Shown here piece by piece: positions 30,902-39,736 of a stretch of 64,000 nucleotides of DNA; within the stretch, counting starts at the first letter, position 1; every line of letters begins with the position of its first letter. The notes under the pieces were generated by a model. It had not been told where the DNA came from, did no database searches, and saw only the letters and a list, made by a program, of their open reading frames with translations. The stretch is from Amycolatopsis sp. NBC_00345 (GTDB taxonomy: Bacteria; Actinomycetota; Actinomycetes; Mycobacteriales; Pseudonocardiaceae), in the NCBI RefSeq assembly GCF_036116635.1, contig NZ_CP107995.1, positions 930,001 to 994,000 on the forward strand, given 5' to 3'. Made by a program: the position numbers and the translations under genes.

Positions 30902-32499
30902 ACCGGTACGCGGGCGCGGAATCGCGATGGCCGATCCGCCGCTGGGTCACGCTGCTCGCCGGGCTCGAAGCCGTGCTGCTGCTCGCGGCGCTCGCCGGCG
31001 GCGGGATCGCGCTCGCCAACCTCACCAGCGCGCGCACGCAGCTGCTGGACCGGACCGGGCCACAACTGTTGCAGGCCAACGCTTTGTCGCAGGCGTTGCT
31101 CAACCAGGAGACCGGCGTCCGCGGGTACCTGCTGACCGGGCAGCGCGACTTCCTCCAGCCCTACATCGACGGCAGGCAGGCCCAGTCCGACGCGGTGGAG
31201 GAGCTGCGCCGGCTCGGCGCGACGCCGGACACGGAGGCCGGCAACGACCTCGAAGCCGTGCTGCGGGCGGCGAAGGCCTGGCAGGAGGTCGCCGCCGCGC
31301 CGGGCCAGGGCAGCGCCGGACGGCCGTCCCCGGACCTGGCCGACCACGGCAAGACGCTGTTCGACCAGGTCCGCACGAGCCTGGCGACGATGGACGCGCA
31401 CCTGTCGGTCGCCCGCAACGCCGGCCGGGACGCGCTGAACCGCGCCGCCCAGGTGCTCACCGCGCTGCTGATCGTGATCGCCGTGCTGGTGGTGATCCTG
31501 TTCGCGCTGCTCTACCTGTGGCTGCACCGCGCCATCACCCGGCCGATCACGCGGCTGGCCGAGGAGGTGCGGGTGGTGTCGGACGACAACCTGCACCACC
31601 CCGTGTACGGCACGGGGCCGCGCGAACTGGTGAAGCTGGGCGCGGACGTCGAAGCGATGCGGCAGCGGATCGTCGACGAGGTCAGCGCGCTGGAGCGTGC
31701 GCACGCGCTGCTCGACGTCCGGACGCAGGCGCTGGAGCGGTCCAACTCCGACCTGGAGCAGTTCGCGTACGTCGCCTCGCACGACCTGCAGGAGCCGTTG
31801 CGCAAGGTGGCGAGCTTCTGCCAGCTGCTGGAACGCCGGTACAAGGGCCAGCTCGACGAGCGCGGCGACCAGTACATCGCCTTCGCCGTCGACGGGGCGA
31901 AGCGGATGCAGAACCTGATCAACGACCTGCTCTCGTTCTCCCGCGTCGGCCGGCGCACCGCCGAGCCGGTGGTCCTCGACACGGGCCGGCTGCTCGACGA
32001 GGCGCTCGGCAACCTCGAGCCGGTGATCGAGGAGACCGGCGCCCGGGTCGAACGGGGCGAGCTGCCCGAGGTGCGCGGCGAGGCGTCGTTGCTCACCGCG
32101 GTGCTGCAGAACCTGGTGAACAACGCGCTGAAGTTCCACGCCGACGAGGCGCCCGTGGTCCGCGTCGAAGCCGAGCGCGACGGTGACGAGTGGCTGTTCT
32201 CCGTCACCGACAACGGGATCGGCATCGAGGACCAGTACGCCGACCGGATCTTCGCGATCTTCCAGCGGCTGCACAGCAAGGCCGCCTACAGCGGGACCGG
32301 CATCGGGCTGGCGATGTGCCGCAAGATCGTCGAGCACCACGGCGGGCGCATCTGGCTGGACACCGGGTACACCGGGGGCAGCCGCTTCCGCTTCACCCTG
32401 CCCGTCGTGGCCGCCGAGTCCACTGTGGATCCAAAGCTTGTTCCCGCCGCCGAGAGCCAGAACGAGAACCAGAACGAGAACCAGAACGAGGACGCATGA
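30898..32499 (+). CDS. CHASE3-HAMP sensor histidine kinase
   Basis: 533 aa. A membrane segment near residues 15-37 (LLAGLEAVLLLAALAGGG), an extracellular CHASE3 sensor (ALLNQETGVRGYLLTGQRDFL), a second membrane segment near 185-205, HAMP, then a HisKA domain with phospho-histidine H295 in ASHDLQEPL and an ATPase domain with NLVNNALKFH, DNGIGI and GTGIGLAMCRK. The kinase core is of the phytochrome/Cph1-like type that phosphorylates small Rcp1-type receivers, as encoded next. The C-terminus has four QNEN-type repeats from a 12-base tandem repeat (about 32455-32492). ATGA overlap with the next gene. Confidence 0.93.
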   Translation: MNRYAGAESRWPIRRWVTLLAGLEAVLLLAALAGGGIALANLTSARTQLLDRTGPQLLQANALSQALLNQETGVRGYLLTGQRDFLQPYIDGRQAQSDAVEELRRLGATPDTEAGNDLEAVLRAAKAWQEVAAAPGQGSAGRPSPDLADHGKTLFDQVRTSLATMDAHLSVARNAGRDALNRAAQVLTALLIVIAVLVVILFALLYLWLHRAITRPITRLAEEVRVVSDDNLHHPVYGTGPRELVKLGADVEAMRQRIVDEVSALERAHALLDVRTQALERSNSDLEQFAYVASHDLQEPLRKVASFCQLLERRYKGQLDERGDQYIAFAVDGAKRMQNLINDLLSFSRVGRRTAEPVVLDTGRLLDEALGNLEPVIEETGARVERGELPEVRGEASLLTAVLQNLVNNALKFHADEAPVVRVEAERDGDEWLFSVTDNGIGIEDQYADRIFAIFQRLHSKAAYSGTGIGLAMCRKIVEHHGGRIWLDTGYTGGSRFRFTLPVVAAESTVDPKLVPAAESQNENQNENQNEDA

Positions 32500-32933
32500 C
32501 CGAGAGCCTTGCCCCCATCGACATCCTGCTCGTCGAGGACGACCCCGGCGACGTGCTGATGACGCAGGAGGCGTTCGAGCACCACAAGATCCGCAACCCG
32601 CTGTACGTGGTGTCCGACGGCGTCGAGGCGCTGCAGTTCCTCCGGCAGGAGGGCCCGTACGCCGACGCGCCGCGGCCGGGGCTGGTCCTGCTGGACCTCA
32701 ACCTGCCCCGCAAGGACGGCCGTGAGGTGCTCGCCGAGGTGAAGGCCGCGCCCGAGCTGCGGTGCATCCCGGTGGTGGTGCTGACCACCTCGGAGGCCGA
32801 GGAGGACATCCTGCGCAGTTACGACCTGCACGCCAACGCCTACGTGGCCAAGCCGGTGGACTTCGACCGGTTTGTCGAGGTCGTGCGCCAGATCGACGAT
32901 TTCTGGGTCACTGTCGTCAAGCTGCCCCGTTGA
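32496..32933 (+). CDS. Single-domain response regulator (Rcp1-type)
   Basis: A 145-aa stand-alone receiver. Acidic pair in LLVEDDPGD, phospho-acceptor D67 in LLDLNLP, Thr/Ser in VVLTTSEAEED and the conserved lysine in YVAKPVDF. The long loop after strand 2 and the RKDGREVL motif match cyanobacterial-type Rcp1 regulators. Its ATG overlaps the kinase stop, so it is most likely the kinase's direct target, sharing the signal with the phosphatase-linked receiver. It has no output domain. Confidence 0.93.
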   Translation: MTESLAPIDILLVEDDPGDVLMTQEAFEHHKIRNPLYVVSDGVEALQFLRQEGPYADAPRPGLVLLDLNLPRKDGREVLAEVKAAPELRCIPVVVLTTSEAEEDILRSYDLHANAYVAKPVDFDRFVEVVRQIDDFWVTVVKLPR

Positions 32934-32975
32934 GCCGGTGGCGTGCGCGCGGTTGTTGCTGCACGATAGGCATTT

Positions 32976-33368
32976 GTGACGTCTTCTTCGCCGGATGTTC
33001 CCGCCCCCCGCCAGGAGAGCGGTGACCTGCAGGTCACCGTGCGCTGGCGCGGCGACGCGGTGGTGATCGCCGTGGCGGGCGAGATCGACCTGGTGACCGC
33101 GCCGGAGTTCGACGAGGTCGTCGCCGGCGTCGTCGACCAGGGCCCGGCCGTGCTGGTGGTCGACCTGGGCGGGGTCTCGTTCCTCAGCTCGGCGGGCCTG
33201 CAGGTGCTGGCGGGCGCCCACCGGCGGCTCGGCGAGCGCGGCCTGCGGGCGGTCACCACGTCGACCGCGACGTCGAGGCCGTTCACCAGTACCGGCCTGG
33301 ACACGTGGATCGGGCTGTTCCCCTCGGTGGACGAGGCGCTGGCCGCCACCCCGGGAACGGGGGAGTGA
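32976..33368 (+). CDS. STAS-domain anti-sigma factor antagonist
   Basis: A 130-aa RsbV-like protein. VVIAVAGEIDLVTAPEFDEVV is followed by VVDLGGVSFLSSAGLQVLAGA, where Ser72 occupies the phosphorylation position. It is the expected substrate of the PP2C phosphatase upstream and the binding partner of the ATPase downstream. It starts at GTG, 42 bases after the receiver gene. Its TGA overlaps the GTG of the ATPase gene. Confidence 0.9.
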   Translation: MTSSSPDVPAPRQESGDLQVTVRWRGDAVVIAVAGEIDLVTAPEFDEVVAGVVDQGPAVLVVDLGGVSFLSSAGLQVLAGAHRRLGERGLRAVTTSTATSRPFTSTGLDTWIGLFPSVDEALAATPGTGE

Positions 33369-33808
33369 GCGTGGCGGTCACCGATGAGGGCGCCTTCCCG
33401 GTCTCGCCCTTGCGCTGCGACGGCGTGCCGGCCGAGCCGCGCGCCCTGCGCGCCCTGCGGCACCGGCTCACGGCGTGGGCGCTGGCCGCCGGCATCGAGC
33501 CGGACCTGGCCCAGGACATCGCGCTGGCCGGTTACGAGGCCCTGGCGAACGTCGCGGACCACGCCTACCACAACAACCACGGCGGCCTGGTGGATCTCGA
33601 GGCCTCGCTGCACCAGGACCGCGTCGAGGTCGTGATCACCGACCACGGCCACTGGCGCGCCCCGGTCGCCGACTCGGCCCAGGTGTCGCTGCGCGGCCGC
33701 GGCCTGATGCTCCTGCGCGCGAGCGCGGACGCCGCGGAGATCACCCCCGGCGCGGACGGCACCGTGGTGACCCTGGGCTGGAACCTGCCGGTGCCGTCGT
33801 CACACTGA
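33365..33808 (+). CDS. RsbW-like anti-sigma factor / serine-kinase ATPase
   Basis: A 147-aa GHKL ATPase. The N-box GYEALANVADHAY, the DHGHWRAP strand that replaces the G1 box and the RGRGLMLLRA G2 box identify an RsbW/SpoIIAB-type kinase. It would phosphorylate the STAS protein encoded just upstream and sequester a partner when that protein is phosphorylated. GTG start overlaps the STAS stop; a GTG 6 bases on is an alternative. Last gene of the operon. Its 3' end overlaps the convergent CoA ligase by 9 bases. No sigma factor is adjacent. Confidence 0.88.
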   Translation: MSVAVTDEGAFPVSPLRCDGVPAEPRALRALRHRLTAWALAAGIEPDLAQDIALAGYEALANVADHAYHNNHGGLVDLEASLHQDRVEVVITDHGHWRAPVADSAQVSLRGRGLMLLRASADAAEITPGADGTVVTLGWNLPVPSSH

Positions 33809-35422
33809 CGGGCTGGGCACCTCGGCCGCGCGGCGGCGGAGGAGGAAGCGCTGCACCTTGCCGCTGGGATTCCGGGGCAGGGCCGTGACGAACTCCATCC
33901 GCCGCGGGTACTTGTACGGCGCCGCAAGGGATTTCGCGAAGTCCTGCAGTTCCGTGGCCTTGCCCGGGGACGGGGCGACGCCGTCGCGCAGGACCACGTA
34001 CGCCGCCACCACCGAGCCGCGGGCCTCGTCCGGGGCGGCGACCACCGCGCACTCCAGGACGTCCGGGTGGCGCAGCAGCACCTCTTCGACTTCCGGGCCC
34101 GCGATGTTGTACCCCGAGGACACGATCATGTCGTCGCTGCGGGCGCGGTAGTGGAAGTAGCCGTCCCCGTCGCGGACGTAGGTGTCGCCGGTGAGGTTCC
34201 AGCCGTCCTGCACGAACACGGACTGGCGGTCGTCGGCGAGGTAACGGCAGCCGGTGGGGCCCTGCACCGCGAGCCGGCCCGCGGTGCCGTCCGGGACCGG
34301 GTGGCCGTCTTCGTCGAGGATGCGGGCGCGGAAGCCCGGCACGACGCGGCCGGTGGAGCCCGGGCGCGCGTCGCCGTCGGCGGCGGAGATGAAGACGTGC
34401 AGCATTTCGGTGCTGCCGATGCCGTCGATCAGCCAGTGCCCGGTCGCGTCGTGGAAGTCGGTTGCCACCGCGGCCGGCAGCGCCTCGCCCGCCGACACCG
34501 CGCGCCGCAGGCCGCGCAGCAGCGGCCGCCGGTCGGAGGCGAGGATCGCGCGGTACGCCGTGGGCGCGGTGAACAGCGCCGTGACGCCGTGGGCGGCCGC
34601 CAGCTCGGCCAGCTCCAGGGGAGTGGCCCGCTCGACGAGCAGCGTGGCCGCGCCCGCGTGCAGCGGGAACACCAGCAGGCCGCCGAGCCCGAAGGTGAAC
34701 GCGAGCGGTGGCGTGCCGGTGAACAGGTCGTCCGGCTCCGGCTTCAAAACGTGCCGCGAGAAGGTGTCCGCGATGGCGATCAGGTCGCGGTGGAAGTGCA
34801 TGGTCGCCTTCGGGCGGCCGGTCGTGCCCGAGGTGAACGCCAGGATCGCGACGTCGTCGGCGGCCGTGGCCACGTCGTCGAACGTCGGCGGCTGCCCGGC
34901 ACAACGGATGGCGAGGTCTTCGGGCGCGTCACCGCCGTACGCGAGCACGGGCAGGTCGAACGCCTGCAATTCCTCGGTATAGCGGTGATCGGCCAGTGCG
35001 AGCGTCGGCGAGGCGGCCTCGACGATCTTCGTCAGCTCGTGCGCGCGCAGCATCGGCATGGTCGTGACGGCCACCGCGCCCGCCTTCAGCACGCCCAGCC
35101 AGCACGCGGCGAGCCACGGGGTGTTCGGCCCGCGCAGCAGCACGCGGTTGCCGGGCACCACGCCCAGCCCGGCCAGCGTCCCGGCCACCTGGTTCGCGCG
35201 GGCCAGCAGCTCGCCGTAGGTCCACGTGATGTCCGCGGACAGTACGGCGCGGCGCTCAGCACCCCAGCGCGCGACGGCGCCGTCGAGCAGCCGGGTCGCG
35301 GCGTTGAGCCGGATCGGATAGGCCAGCTCGGGCCGGTCGAAGACCAGCTCGGGCCACTGGCCGGCGGGCGGCAGGTTGTCCCGGCAGAAGGTGTCCACGT
35401 GGGCACTGGGCGAGAGCGGCAC
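33800..35422 (-). CDS. Benzoate/2-aminobenzoate-type CoA ligase (ANL superfamily)
   Basis: 540 aa. Adenylation motifs: FTSGTTGRPK (AMP/phosphate loop), LFTAPTAYRAIL, IGSTEMLHVF and GDTYVRDGDGYFHYRARSDD, with the late lysine in RNPSGKVQR. The HVDTFCRDNLPPAGQWPEL opening and the IGSTEMLHVFISA segment are typical of aryl-CoA ligases (benzoate or anthranilate) rather than fatty-acid ligases. The GTG at 35420-35422 follows GCGAGGT. The substrate is an inference from family resemblance. Two palindromes upstream suggest ligand-responsive control. Confidence 0.88.
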   Translation of the reverse strand: MPLSPSAHVDTFCRDNLPPAGQWPELVFDRPELAYPIRLNAATRLLDGAVARWGAERRAVLSADITWTYGELLARANQVAGTLAGLGVVPGNRVLLRGPNTPWLAACWLGVLKAGAVAVTTMPMLRAHELTKIVEAASPTLALADHRYTEELQAFDLPVLAYGGDAPEDLAIRCAGQPPTFDDVATAADDVAILAFTSGTTGRPKATMHFHRDLIAIADTFSRHVLKPEPDDLFTGTPPLAFTFGLGGLLVFPLHAGAATLLVERATPLELAELAAAHGVTALFTAPTAYRAILASDRRPLLRGLRRAVSAGEALPAAVATDFHDATGHWLIDGIGSTEMLHVFISAADGDARPGSTGRVVPGFRARILDEDGHPVPDGTAGRLAVQGPTGCRYLADDRQSVFVQDGWNLTGDTYVRDGDGYFHYRARSDDMIVSSGYNIAGPEVEEVLLRHPDVLECAVVAAPDEARGSVVAAYVVLRDGVAPSPGKATELQDFAKSLAAPYKYPRRMEFVTALPRNPSGKVQRFLLRRRAAEVPSPSV

Positions 35423-35438
35423 GGTTGACCTCGCTTCC

Positions 35439-35475
35439 GGTGACGGCCGTCACCAGAACGCCACTGTAATACAGT
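35439..35475. promoter_or_regulatory. Two perfect palindromes upstream of the CoA ligase
   Basis: GGTGACGGCCGTCACC (35439-35454, 16 bp) and ACTGTAATACAGT (35463-35475, 13 bp around a central A) lie 17-53 bases before the ligase GTG. The second overlaps an AT-rich patch that reads CTGTATTAC on the ligase strand and could be the -10 region. The two sequences are unrelated, so two regulators are possible. Confidence 0.6.
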
Positions 35476-35516
35476 TTACGATCGTCAGGAAGACGCAACA
35501 ACGGCCGAGGACCGCT

Positions 35517-36389
35517 TCAGTCGCGGGTGGCGGGCCTCCACACGTTTTCGTCCGTGGTTTCGACCGGGATGGGTGCGATTTCCGTTGTACCGTAATAACC
35601 CGGCGGTAGTTTTCGGCGCCGGTGCGCGATCGCCGCCGCGGCCTGGAGGACGATGCACAGCGCCACGTAGCCGAGGAGCAGCGTGGTGAAAGCGTGCGGC
35701 TGGCTGCCTTCGCCGACGATGTCGTAGACCACCGGCACCGAGTACATCGCCGGCAGGGTGCCCTGGATCGCCTCGCGGCGCAGCAGTTCGCCCGCGGCGA
35801 GGGAGCCGTCGTTTTCGGCGAGCACCGGCTCACGCAGCGTGCTGCGCAGCACCACCGCGGTGCAGATCGCGCCCACCGCGAGCAGGCCGAGCCAGCTCCA
35901 CGCGTACGTCCGAGCCCCGGCGACGAACATCGACACCGCCAGCAGCGCCCCGCCGACAAAGGTGGTGACCGCCGCCGCGACGGACCAGCCGTCGAGCAGT
36001 CCCGTCGGCCGGGCGACCCCGGTGAGGGGGTGGGGCACCAGCTCGACGAGGTTGCGTTCACGGACCCGCCGGGCCCGCCACAGCCCGATCTGGATGGCGG
36101 CGAAGATGAAGTACAGGGGGATGCTCTCGGTCATCTCGCGGCCGCGCACGCCCGGCAGCAGCTCCAGGCTCTGATACCCCAGGCTGCCCACGACGCCGAG
36201 CACCGCGTACACCGGGAAGGTGCGGAGCCACGTGCCGGGCGTGAGGTGGGCCGCGATCCGGATGCACAGCAGCCGCGTCGGCAGGTTCACCTCGACCCCG
36301 TGCCGGGCCAGCCACTTGCGGGCGGCGGCGATCTCCGCGGCCGACGGTTCGGCCGGCGGTCTTCTCCGGCGCGCCAGGAACTTGTTCAT
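35517..36389 (-). CDS. Membrane protein linked to the CHAT protease cassette
   Basis: A 290-aa protein with a basic N-terminus (MNKFLARRRRPPAEPSAAEI) and about six hydrophobic segments: FPVYAVLGVVGSLGY, SIPLYFIFAAIQIGL, AAAVTTFVGGALLAV, WLGLLAVGAICTAVV and others. No family is recognised. The ATG at 36389 follows GGGGGAG. It starts 41 bases after the CHAT gene stop in the same direction, so it is probably the last gene of that operon and may be its membrane partner or effector. Confidence 0.72.
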   Translation of the reverse strand: MNKFLARRRRPPAEPSAAEIAAARKWLARHGVEVNLPTRLLCIRIAAHLTPGTWLRTFPVYAVLGVVGSLGYQSLELLPGVRGREMTESIPLYFIFAAIQIGLWRARRVRERNLVELVPHPLTGVARPTGLLDGWSVAAAVTTFVGGALLAVSMFVAGARTYAWSWLGLLAVGAICTAVVLRSTLREPVLAENDGSLAAGELLRREAIQGTLPAMYSVPVVYDIVGEGSQPHAFTTLLLGYVALCIVLQAAAAIAHRRRKLPPGYYGTTEIAPIPVETTDENVWRPATRD

Positions 36390-36430
36390 GGCCACACTCC
36401 CCCAGAAATCGGCCATTGGGCTCCGGATCG

Positions 36431-39346
36431 TCACACGGCGGGCGAAACCTCGTCAACCACTCGCAGGCTCGGCAGGCCGAACGGGATGTAAGCGAGACCC
36501 AGCGGGTTGCCGTCCTCCAGGAGGGCGAGGCGGGCGGACAGCACGGCCTCGCCGAGCGGCGCGCGGTCGACCAGGAACCGGCGCACGAACTGTTCCGCGA
36601 AGGTGCGGGCCAGGTCCTCGAACACGGTGATCTCGGTGCCGATCACGGCGCAGGCGAGCGCGTCCTCCACGAAGAAGCTGACGAAGTCGATCGCGCGCTC
36701 GGGCTCGAGGTCCGTGGTGCGGCAGCCGTTGAGGAAGACCAGCGGGCGCGTCGAGGCCCAGTGGATGCGGCTGTGGAACAGGTTGTCCGGCGTGATGGCG
36801 GGCTCGGCGGCCCGGCCGACGCGCAGGTACGGCACGTCGGCGTCCACGCCGCCGTGGCAGTACAGGTACACCAGGTGCGGGTTGCCGGCAGCCAGTTCGC
36901 GCAGCACCGCGTCACGGCCGTCGCGGGGCTGCCAGTCGAGCTGGGGGAGCAGGTCGTGCAGGGCTTGGCAGTGCTCCTCGACGTACTGGAAGTCGCGGTA
37001 GACCCCGACGCTCAGCCGCACCGCGCCGTCCACCGCGATCCCGGCGGGCAGGGCCGCGCCGCGCCCGAGGGACACCGGCAGGCCGAGCGCGTGCCGGTAG
37101 CCCCAGAACCCGCCCGGGCACACCACGGTGTCGTCCGGTTCCCTGGCCTGGGCGCAGTCGCCGCGGAAGCAGGCCGAGCCCGCGAGCGGGAGCCCTTCGC
37201 GGCGGTGGTGCAGGAACTCGGCGCACAGCCGGAGCGGGCCGCTCGTGTCCAGCGGCAGGTCGTACAGCAGCGCCGCCGGGAGCACCTGCCGCGCCGACTC
37301 CTTCAGCGCGATCTGGATCAGCCCCGGCCGCGCGAGGGCCGAGCGGAGCCGGTCGGTCATCGCGTACACGTCGCCGCCGGTCGAGCGGCCGAGCGCGCGC
37401 AGCAGCAGGTGGTGCAGGCGGAAACCGTTGCGCGCCAAGCTGGTCAGGTCCTGGGTGAGCAGCTCGGTGGACGCCGGACGGGCGTAGCGGTAACCGTCCT
37501 CGGCCCGCCACGACTGGTCCGTGCCCCACGCGACCCGCCGCAGCGCGCCGCGGGCGAGCCGGATCTGCGTGGCCAGCTCGGCCTCGCCGATCGTGGCGTC
37601 GGAACGGAACAGCTCGCCGCCGTCGGTAGCCAGCACCCGCAGCGCGTGGGTGCCGTCGCCGTTGTCGTTGAGCAGCAGGCTCGCCGTGTGCGGGGTGAAG
37701 TCGGGCAGCGGCCCGGGCACGGCGGGGTCGGCCAGCCGGTAGTCCACAGTGGACTGAAGAGCGTCGGCCCGGTACTCGGCGCGCGGCGTGGCGTGCACGG
37801 TCACCACGCGGGACTCGACCAGCACCTGCCGCCAGTAGATCCCGCACCGCAGCCGGTACACCCCCGGCGGCGACGGCAGCCGCACCGGGAAACGCGCCCG
37901 CTGCCCGGGCGCCAGCAGGCGGAGCGCGTTCGCCGGGTCCACCTCGATCTCACCGGGGAAGCCGAACACCGCGACGACCAGGGTCTCGTCGCGCGGCACG
38001 AACCCGGGCAGGGGAGCGGGCGCGGTTTCGATCGAGTAAGGGTTGGGGCCGCTGATGTCGAGCCAGAAGTCGTACGTGCCCCCGGCGGCCAGCGTCCGGC
38101 TCGGGGATTCGGGGGAGCCGTTCACCGGGGCGAAACCGGTGTTGACCACGGGCTCCTGGACCGGCGGGTCCGGCGGGGACGGCCGGGCGGGTCCGGCGGA
38201 TTCGACGGGATCCCGGCCCTGTGGCGCGATGACGTCGGGTGGGTAGCCCTGGTCGTAGCCGCCTTGCGGGGAGCCGCCCCAAGCGCTGCCGCTTTGGCCG
38301 TAGCCGCCTTGCGGGGAGCTGCTCCAGGGGCTGCCGCTTTGGCCGTAGCCCTCGTCGTAGCCGGGCTGCTGGTTCCCGGGCTGTGGGTATCCGCCCTGCG
38401 GGTACTCGCCCGGCTGGCTGCCATAGTTGCCGGTCTCGCCGACGGCGCCATCCGGCGGTGCTCCGCCCCAAGGTTGTTCGTACCCCGTTCGTGTCTCCCG
38501 GAAGAACTGCGCGGTGGCGCGGGCCAGCGCGTCCGCCCGGCCGGGCTCGACCAGCTCGACGTGGACGGCGTCGAGCCCGTTCAGAACCAGCGGGCCGTCG
38601 AACCGTAGCTGCACCGCGAACCGCTGCAGGCCGGGCACCACTGGGAATTCCGGTCCGGTCAGGCGGGTGCTCGTCTCGTCGCGTACCGAGGTGATGGTGA
38701 CGCCGGGGGCCGGGGACAGGCGCAGGCTCAGCCGCCGCGGGCGGTTCGCCGCCGCTCGGAGCGCGGGACCCATCGCGGAGGACTCGACGACCGCCAGCGA
38801 CCCGGACAGCTCACGGGTGATCATCGCCAGGGTGCGCCCGGCGCCGACCCCGACGGCGTCGCACCTCAGCGCACCGCGGCAGGCCTGCAGTGCCGCGTCC
38901 AAGAGGATCGGGTCTTCGCCCTCGTGTGCGCCGAGCAGGGTCAGGTGGGCGTCGAAGAAGTCGCGGGTCAGCGCGTTCGCATACCGGAGCCAGTGGCCGT
39001 ACGAGAGCGGGCCGCGGTGGCCCTTCATGCGCCGGACCGCCTTCATGGCGGCGGCGCGGCTGAGCCTGTCCGCCGCGATCAGCCCTTGCGGGGGATAGCT
39101 TTGCTCGACCCGGTCAGTGCCCAGTACCACCGCGAAGTACGTGCCGTCGGGCAGCGCGTCGACGGCCGTGGCGACGGCGGCGCGGACCGCGCGGGCTTCC
39201 CGTCGCTGCGTGAGCAGGGAGCCGTCGACGAGCAGTACCTCCGCGCGCGGCGGGACGTCGACGGTCAGCACCGTCACACCGTCCCGGTCGTTTTCGCCGA
39301 GGCCGACGACCGTGGCCGTGACCGAGAAACGCGGATCCGGCGCCAC
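36431..39346 (-). CDS. CHAT-domain caspase-like protease with N-terminal vWA-like region and repeat linker
   Basis: 971 aa. The N-terminal 220 residues have alternating strands and helices with VLLVDGSLL, reminiscent of a degenerate von Willebrand A domain. Residues about 300-390 form a Gly/Gln/Ser/Tyr/Pro-rich linker with 15-residue repeats. A beta-sandwich-like region follows (about 415-500). The C-terminal CHAT domain has catalytic H831 in YLYCHGG and C875 in FLNGCRTTD. CHAT proteases are activated by partner sensing and cleave specific proteins in bacterial conflict or death pathways. GTG start, 3 bases after the stop of a small membrane protein gene. Partner and target are unknown. Confidence 0.88.
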   Translation of the reverse strand: MAPDPRFSVTATVVGLGENDRDGVTVLTVDVPPRAEVLLVDGSLLTQRREARAVRAAVATAVDALPDGTYFAVVLGTDRVEQSYPPQGLIAADRLSRAAAMKAVRRMKGHRGPLSYGHWLRYANALTRDFFDAHLTLLGAHEGEDPILLDAALQACRGALRCDAVGVGAGRTLAMITRELSGSLAVVESSAMGPALRAAANRPRRLSLRLSPAPGVTITSVRDETSTRLTGPEFPVVPGLQRFAVQLRFDGPLVLNGLDAVHVELVEPGRADALARATAQFFRETRTGYEQPWGGAPPDGAVGETGNYGSQPGEYPQGGYPQPGNQQPGYDEGYGQSGSPWSSSPQGGYGQSGSAWGGSPQGGYDQGYPPDVIAPQGRDPVESAGPARPSPPDPPVQEPVVNTGFAPVNGSPESPSRTLAAGGTYDFWLDISGPNPYSIETAPAPLPGFVPRDETLVVAVFGFPGEIEVDPANALRLLAPGQRARFPVRLPSPPGVYRLRCGIYWRQVLVESRVVTVHATPRAEYRADALQSTVDYRLADPAVPGPLPDFTPHTASLLLNDNGDGTHALRVLATDGGELFRSDATIGEAELATQIRLARGALRRVAWGTDQSWRAEDGYRYARPASTELLTQDLTSLARNGFRLHHLLLRALGRSTGGDVYAMTDRLRSALARPGLIQIALKESARQVLPAALLYDLPLDTSGPLRLCAEFLHHRREGLPLAGSACFRGDCAQAREPDDTVVCPGGFWGYRHALGLPVSLGRGAALPAGIAVDGAVRLSVGVYRDFQYVEEHCQALHDLLPQLDWQPRDGRDAVLRELAAGNPHLVYLYCHGGVDADVPYLRVGRAAEPAITPDNLFHSRIHWASTRPLVFLNGCRTTDLEPERAIDFVSFFVEDALACAVIGTEITVFEDLARTFAEQFVRRFLVDRAPLGEAVLSARLALLEDGNPLGLAYIPFGLPSLRVVDEVSPAV
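38255..38344. repeat. 45-bp tandem repeat inside the CHAT gene linker
   Basis: Two copies of a 45-base unit (38255-38299 and 38300-38344), both beginning GTAGCCGCCTTGCGGGGAGC. They encode the 15-residue repeat GQSGS(A/P)W..SPQGGY in the flexible linker of the CHAT protein. Flanking sequence shows more degenerate copies. Confidence 0.85.
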
Positions 39347-39349
39347 GGC

Positions 39350-39736
39350 CTACCGCCTGACCTGGCCGGACTCCGGGTCGCCCATGGCGCCGTGGTCCGG
39401 GCCGTCCGGAATGGTCTCGCCGGGGGCGGGTGACCGGCGGCGGCCGTCGATGAAGTAGTCGACGCCGAAGCTGGGGGAGCGCCGCACCAGCACGGCCAGC
39501 ACCAGCAGGTAGCCGAAGAACCCGGCGAACAGGCCGATGCCGTACGCGCCGAACAGGTCGCTGCCCGCCGGGAACAGGGCCAGCACCGCGCCCCCGCCGA
39601 TGGTGCCGATCAGGCTGACCAGGTCCGGGAACCGGACGCCGCCCGTGCGGTGCCGGTTGATGTAGTAGACGTACCAGCCGACCAGCGCGCCGAAACCGCC
39701 CGCGCCGAGGAGCTGAACAGTCGACGCCGGTGTCAT
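39350..39736 (-). CDS. Small membrane protein of the CHAT cassette
   Basis: 128 aa with three to four hydrophobic stretches: LLGAGGFGALVGWYVYYI, LVSLIGTIGGGAVLALF, and IGLFAGFFGYLLVLAVLV. A hydrophilic C-terminal tail (about 40 residues) ends VRR. No family recognised. The ATG overlaps the stop of the preceding 80-aa gene (ATGA at 39733-39736), and the CHAT GTG follows its stop by 3 bases. The three genes are therefore tightly co-translated. Frames upstream of 39736 are rejected. Confidence 0.78.
   Translation of the reverse strand: MTPASTVQLLGAGGFGALVGWYVYYINRHRTGGVRFPDLVSLIGTIGGGAVLALFPAGSDLFGAYGIGLFAGFFGYLLVLAVLVRRSPSFGVDYFIDGRRRSPAPGETIPDGPDHGAMGDPESGQVRR

Noticed and set aside
38255..38344. 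Possible CRISPR-like array
   Set aside because: Only two units with no spacers; they are coding tandem repeats of the CHAT linker.
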